From: Pagrus major
Taxonomy: Eukaryota > Chordata > Actinopteri > Spariformes > Sparidae
Direction of reading: 5' to 3'
NCBI RefSeq assembly: GCF_040436345.1
Contig: NC_133230.1
Span: forward strand, 7,833,297 to 7,897,296
Length of the DNA: 64,000 nucleotides
Every line of letters begins with the position of its first letter. Position 1 is the first letter of the stretch. The notes under the pieces were generated by a model. It saw only the letters and a program-made list of their open reading frames with translations, did no database searches and had not been told where the DNA came from. Below are positions 62,222 through 64,000 of the stretch, one piece after another. The translations under genes and the position numbers were made by a program.

Positions 62222-64000
62222 TTAGACTTGGCAGAGGTTGTAGCAGGCCACAGGTCTCTCCGTCACGCAGTCTCCGTCCACCTCGAACACGTAATCGCAG
62301 CGGTGTGTGATGAGAGGAGCATCAGACAACGCCACGCTCTGATTGCCAAAGGAGATGACCGTGTCTCTCTGTAGGGAAGACATCACAAACAGTACCGTTA
62401 GTTAAGATAGAAAAATAAGTTCTCAGAGGTTGGGTTTTTCAAGAATTACACGAAAACAGGTAACAATGAGTCTGAAGGTGATCTGTTTTTATCTCAGGTC
62501 ATTCATAAAATGATTTTTCTAAATTTCAATATGGCCTTTACTACTACTTTAAGTAGCAGAAAATGGAAATACTTAAGTGTCGTACTTGAGTAAACTGTAG
62601 TTTCATCACTGGTTTGTGGGTTCTGACACTTAGATTTTTATTGTTACTGCAAATGTATGTCTTTTCCAAATATCAGTTATTGGTCTCCTTGATTTCTAGT
62701 AATCAATATCGACCCTAATAAACCATATCAGCCCGAATGTAGGTTTTCAGGGCTTTTAAATCGTCACAGGTGCATGTAACATGACATTTGTTACATAGAA
62801 ACACCCAAGTAGTCTTTTTTTTGGGACTGGAAAATACTTAGCAGGTATTTGGACTTCAACCAATCAGAGCAATGAACCGTAAGACTCTTTTCCATCGAGA
62901 AAAGCCTTTATTGCCGTTCTTTGCTCCTCTTTCCATGAAGGAATACTTTCTCGTGTGATTTCATGATCTCATGAAACCAGCTGCCTCACAAGATAAACAA
63001 CATACATGTGCATGTTGCCCAGAGCAAATAGAGATTGTCTGTCTTACCCGTTGGTTGGTAGCTCCGTTACTGGAAGGAGTGGGGGTATCTGAAGTACAAG
63101 TGGCTGCTTTCTCAAAGTCCTTCTTGCATAAATGAGCCATAATCCCAGCCGCGAAGGCATCCCCGAGAACGTTGATCATCGTCCTGAACCGATCACTGAG
63201 AATCAGACAGAAAAATAATTTACACGTTGCCCCGTCAGCCTCTAAAAGACCCAGTGATGCTCTTTAAAGGATAATCATTTTTGTGCTACTCACAGGACCC
63301 AATCGATGGCCACAATCAGCGAGATGTCAGCAGGCGGTAACCCCACAGAAGTCAGGACGATCACCATGGTAACCAGACCAGCTTGAGGTATCCCAGCTGC
63401 CCCGATGCTGGCTGCTGTTGCCGTTATACTGATGAGACAAGAGTCAGGATGTTAATGGATGTGATATAAAGAACTTGTAATGCAGAGATAATGAGCTCAG
63501 AGTTTATCTCACCTAATAGTGACCAGCTGGCCGAAGTCCAAGTCATACTCATTGACCTGAGCGATAAAGATGGCCGCCACTGCCTCGTACAGGGCCGTGC
63601 CGTCCATGTTGATGGTGGCTCCTACTGGCAGCACGAAGCGAGCGATCTGCCGGTCCACTCCGCAGTTCTCCAGGAGACACTTCATGGTGATTGGCAATGT
63701 GGCTGAGCTGTAAAGGAAGAGGAAAACGGTCATGGTACTCACTGGGCTTCATTCCAAAAGATGATCAATCAGAACCGGTAAAAACAAATGGTATCCTCTT
63801 ACCTGGATGACGTGGCCAGCGCGATGACAAGGGCCTGCAGCAGCCCTCTGATGTAGGGGAAGGGATTTTTGCGAGTGAAGAAGTAGAAGAAGAGAGGCAG
63901 CAGGATGAGGCCGTGCACAAACAAACCCGACAGGACCGTGATGAAGTACATGCCCAGCTTCTCTCCCAGGTGGGCCGGGTCGTGCATGTCCAGGATCTTG
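62222..64000 (-). CDS. slc1a7: Excitatory amino acid transporter, EAAT5-like (SLC1A7), 3' part, cut by the window end
   Basis: Exons on the - strand: 63803-64000 (continues beyond the window), 63513-63707, 63294-63428, 63048-63195 and 62222-62368 (TAA at 62222-62224). Splice phases agree throughout. The product is a sodium-coupled glutamate transporter with a chloride conductance. Visible are the Ser-rich hairpin 1 ([10 protein letters not shown]), TM7 with the NMDGT motif ([13 protein letters not shown]), hairpin 2 ([13 protein letters not shown]) and TM8 ([16 protein letters not shown]). [18 protein letters not shown] and [21 protein letters not shown] fit EAAT5 better than EAAT1 to EAAT4. 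The fish paralogue slc1a8 is a possible alternative. The C-tail ends CYNLCQV, unlike the mammalian EAAT5 end ETNV. The gene converges on elavl1. Confidence 0.82.
62369..63047. other. Last intron of the EAAT5-like gene
   Basis: Contains a stepwise ACTT-type repeat near 62535-62625 (AAGTAGCAGAAAATGGAAAT, CTTGAGTAAACTG). No exon recognised. Confidence 0.5.

Overview
The window is nuclear DNA of a ray-finned fish, most likely a percomorph teleost. The evidence is widely split vertebrate genes with GT-AG introns, abundant CA/GT microsatellites, fish-type dispersed repeats and a tRNA-derived SINE, and a teleost L1/L3 (kappa-like) immunoglobulin light-chain cluster whose V genes run opposite to J and C. 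Coordinates and splice sites were read by eye. No alignment or database search was run.

Layout. 1-7.5 kb: no coding sequence recognised; microsatellites, a SINE, a MITE and probably part of the diras1 3' UTR. 7.5-8.2 kb (-): both coding exons of diras1, a small Ras-like GTPase. 8.2-22.5 kb: non-coding sequence, probably one long diras1 5' intron, ending at a CpG-rich, CT-repeat segment at 22.4-22.8 kb that looks like a promoter and first exon. 26.07-35.28 kb (-): reep6, an ER-shaping REEP family membrane protein in five coding exons. 35.8-36.85 kb: a degenerate AT-rich minisatellite.

37.1-46.0 kb: the immunoglobulin light-chain cluster. Three intact V genes of one family (V1, V2, V4) and one damaged V gene of another family (V3) lie on the + strand. 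One J and one C exon lie on the - strand between V3 and V4. The V genes carry 12-spacer recombination signals and J a 23-spacer signal, as in kappa loci, so every V must join J by inversion. The left half (37.1-40.3 kb) is a decayed duplicate of the right half (42.2-46.1 kb). It keeps an orphan leader exon, an orphan V 3' flank and two copies of the C gene 3' end, but has no C or J exon.

47.6-50.9 kb (+): a seven-exon tetraspanin. 52-60.4 kb (+): elavl1 (HuR), with a CpG-rich promoter, a non-coding first exon, all three RRMs and a long U-rich 3' UTR. 61.5-64.0 kb (-): the 3' part of an excitatory amino acid transporter closest to EAAT5 (slc1a7), cut by the window end and convergent with elavl1.

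The genes do not form one pathway. diras1, reep6 and elavl1 match genes on human 19p13, which suggests a conserved block into which or beside which the light-chain cluster lies. The cluster is the most unusual part of the window, and most of the findings concern its geometry, decay and sequence homogenisation.
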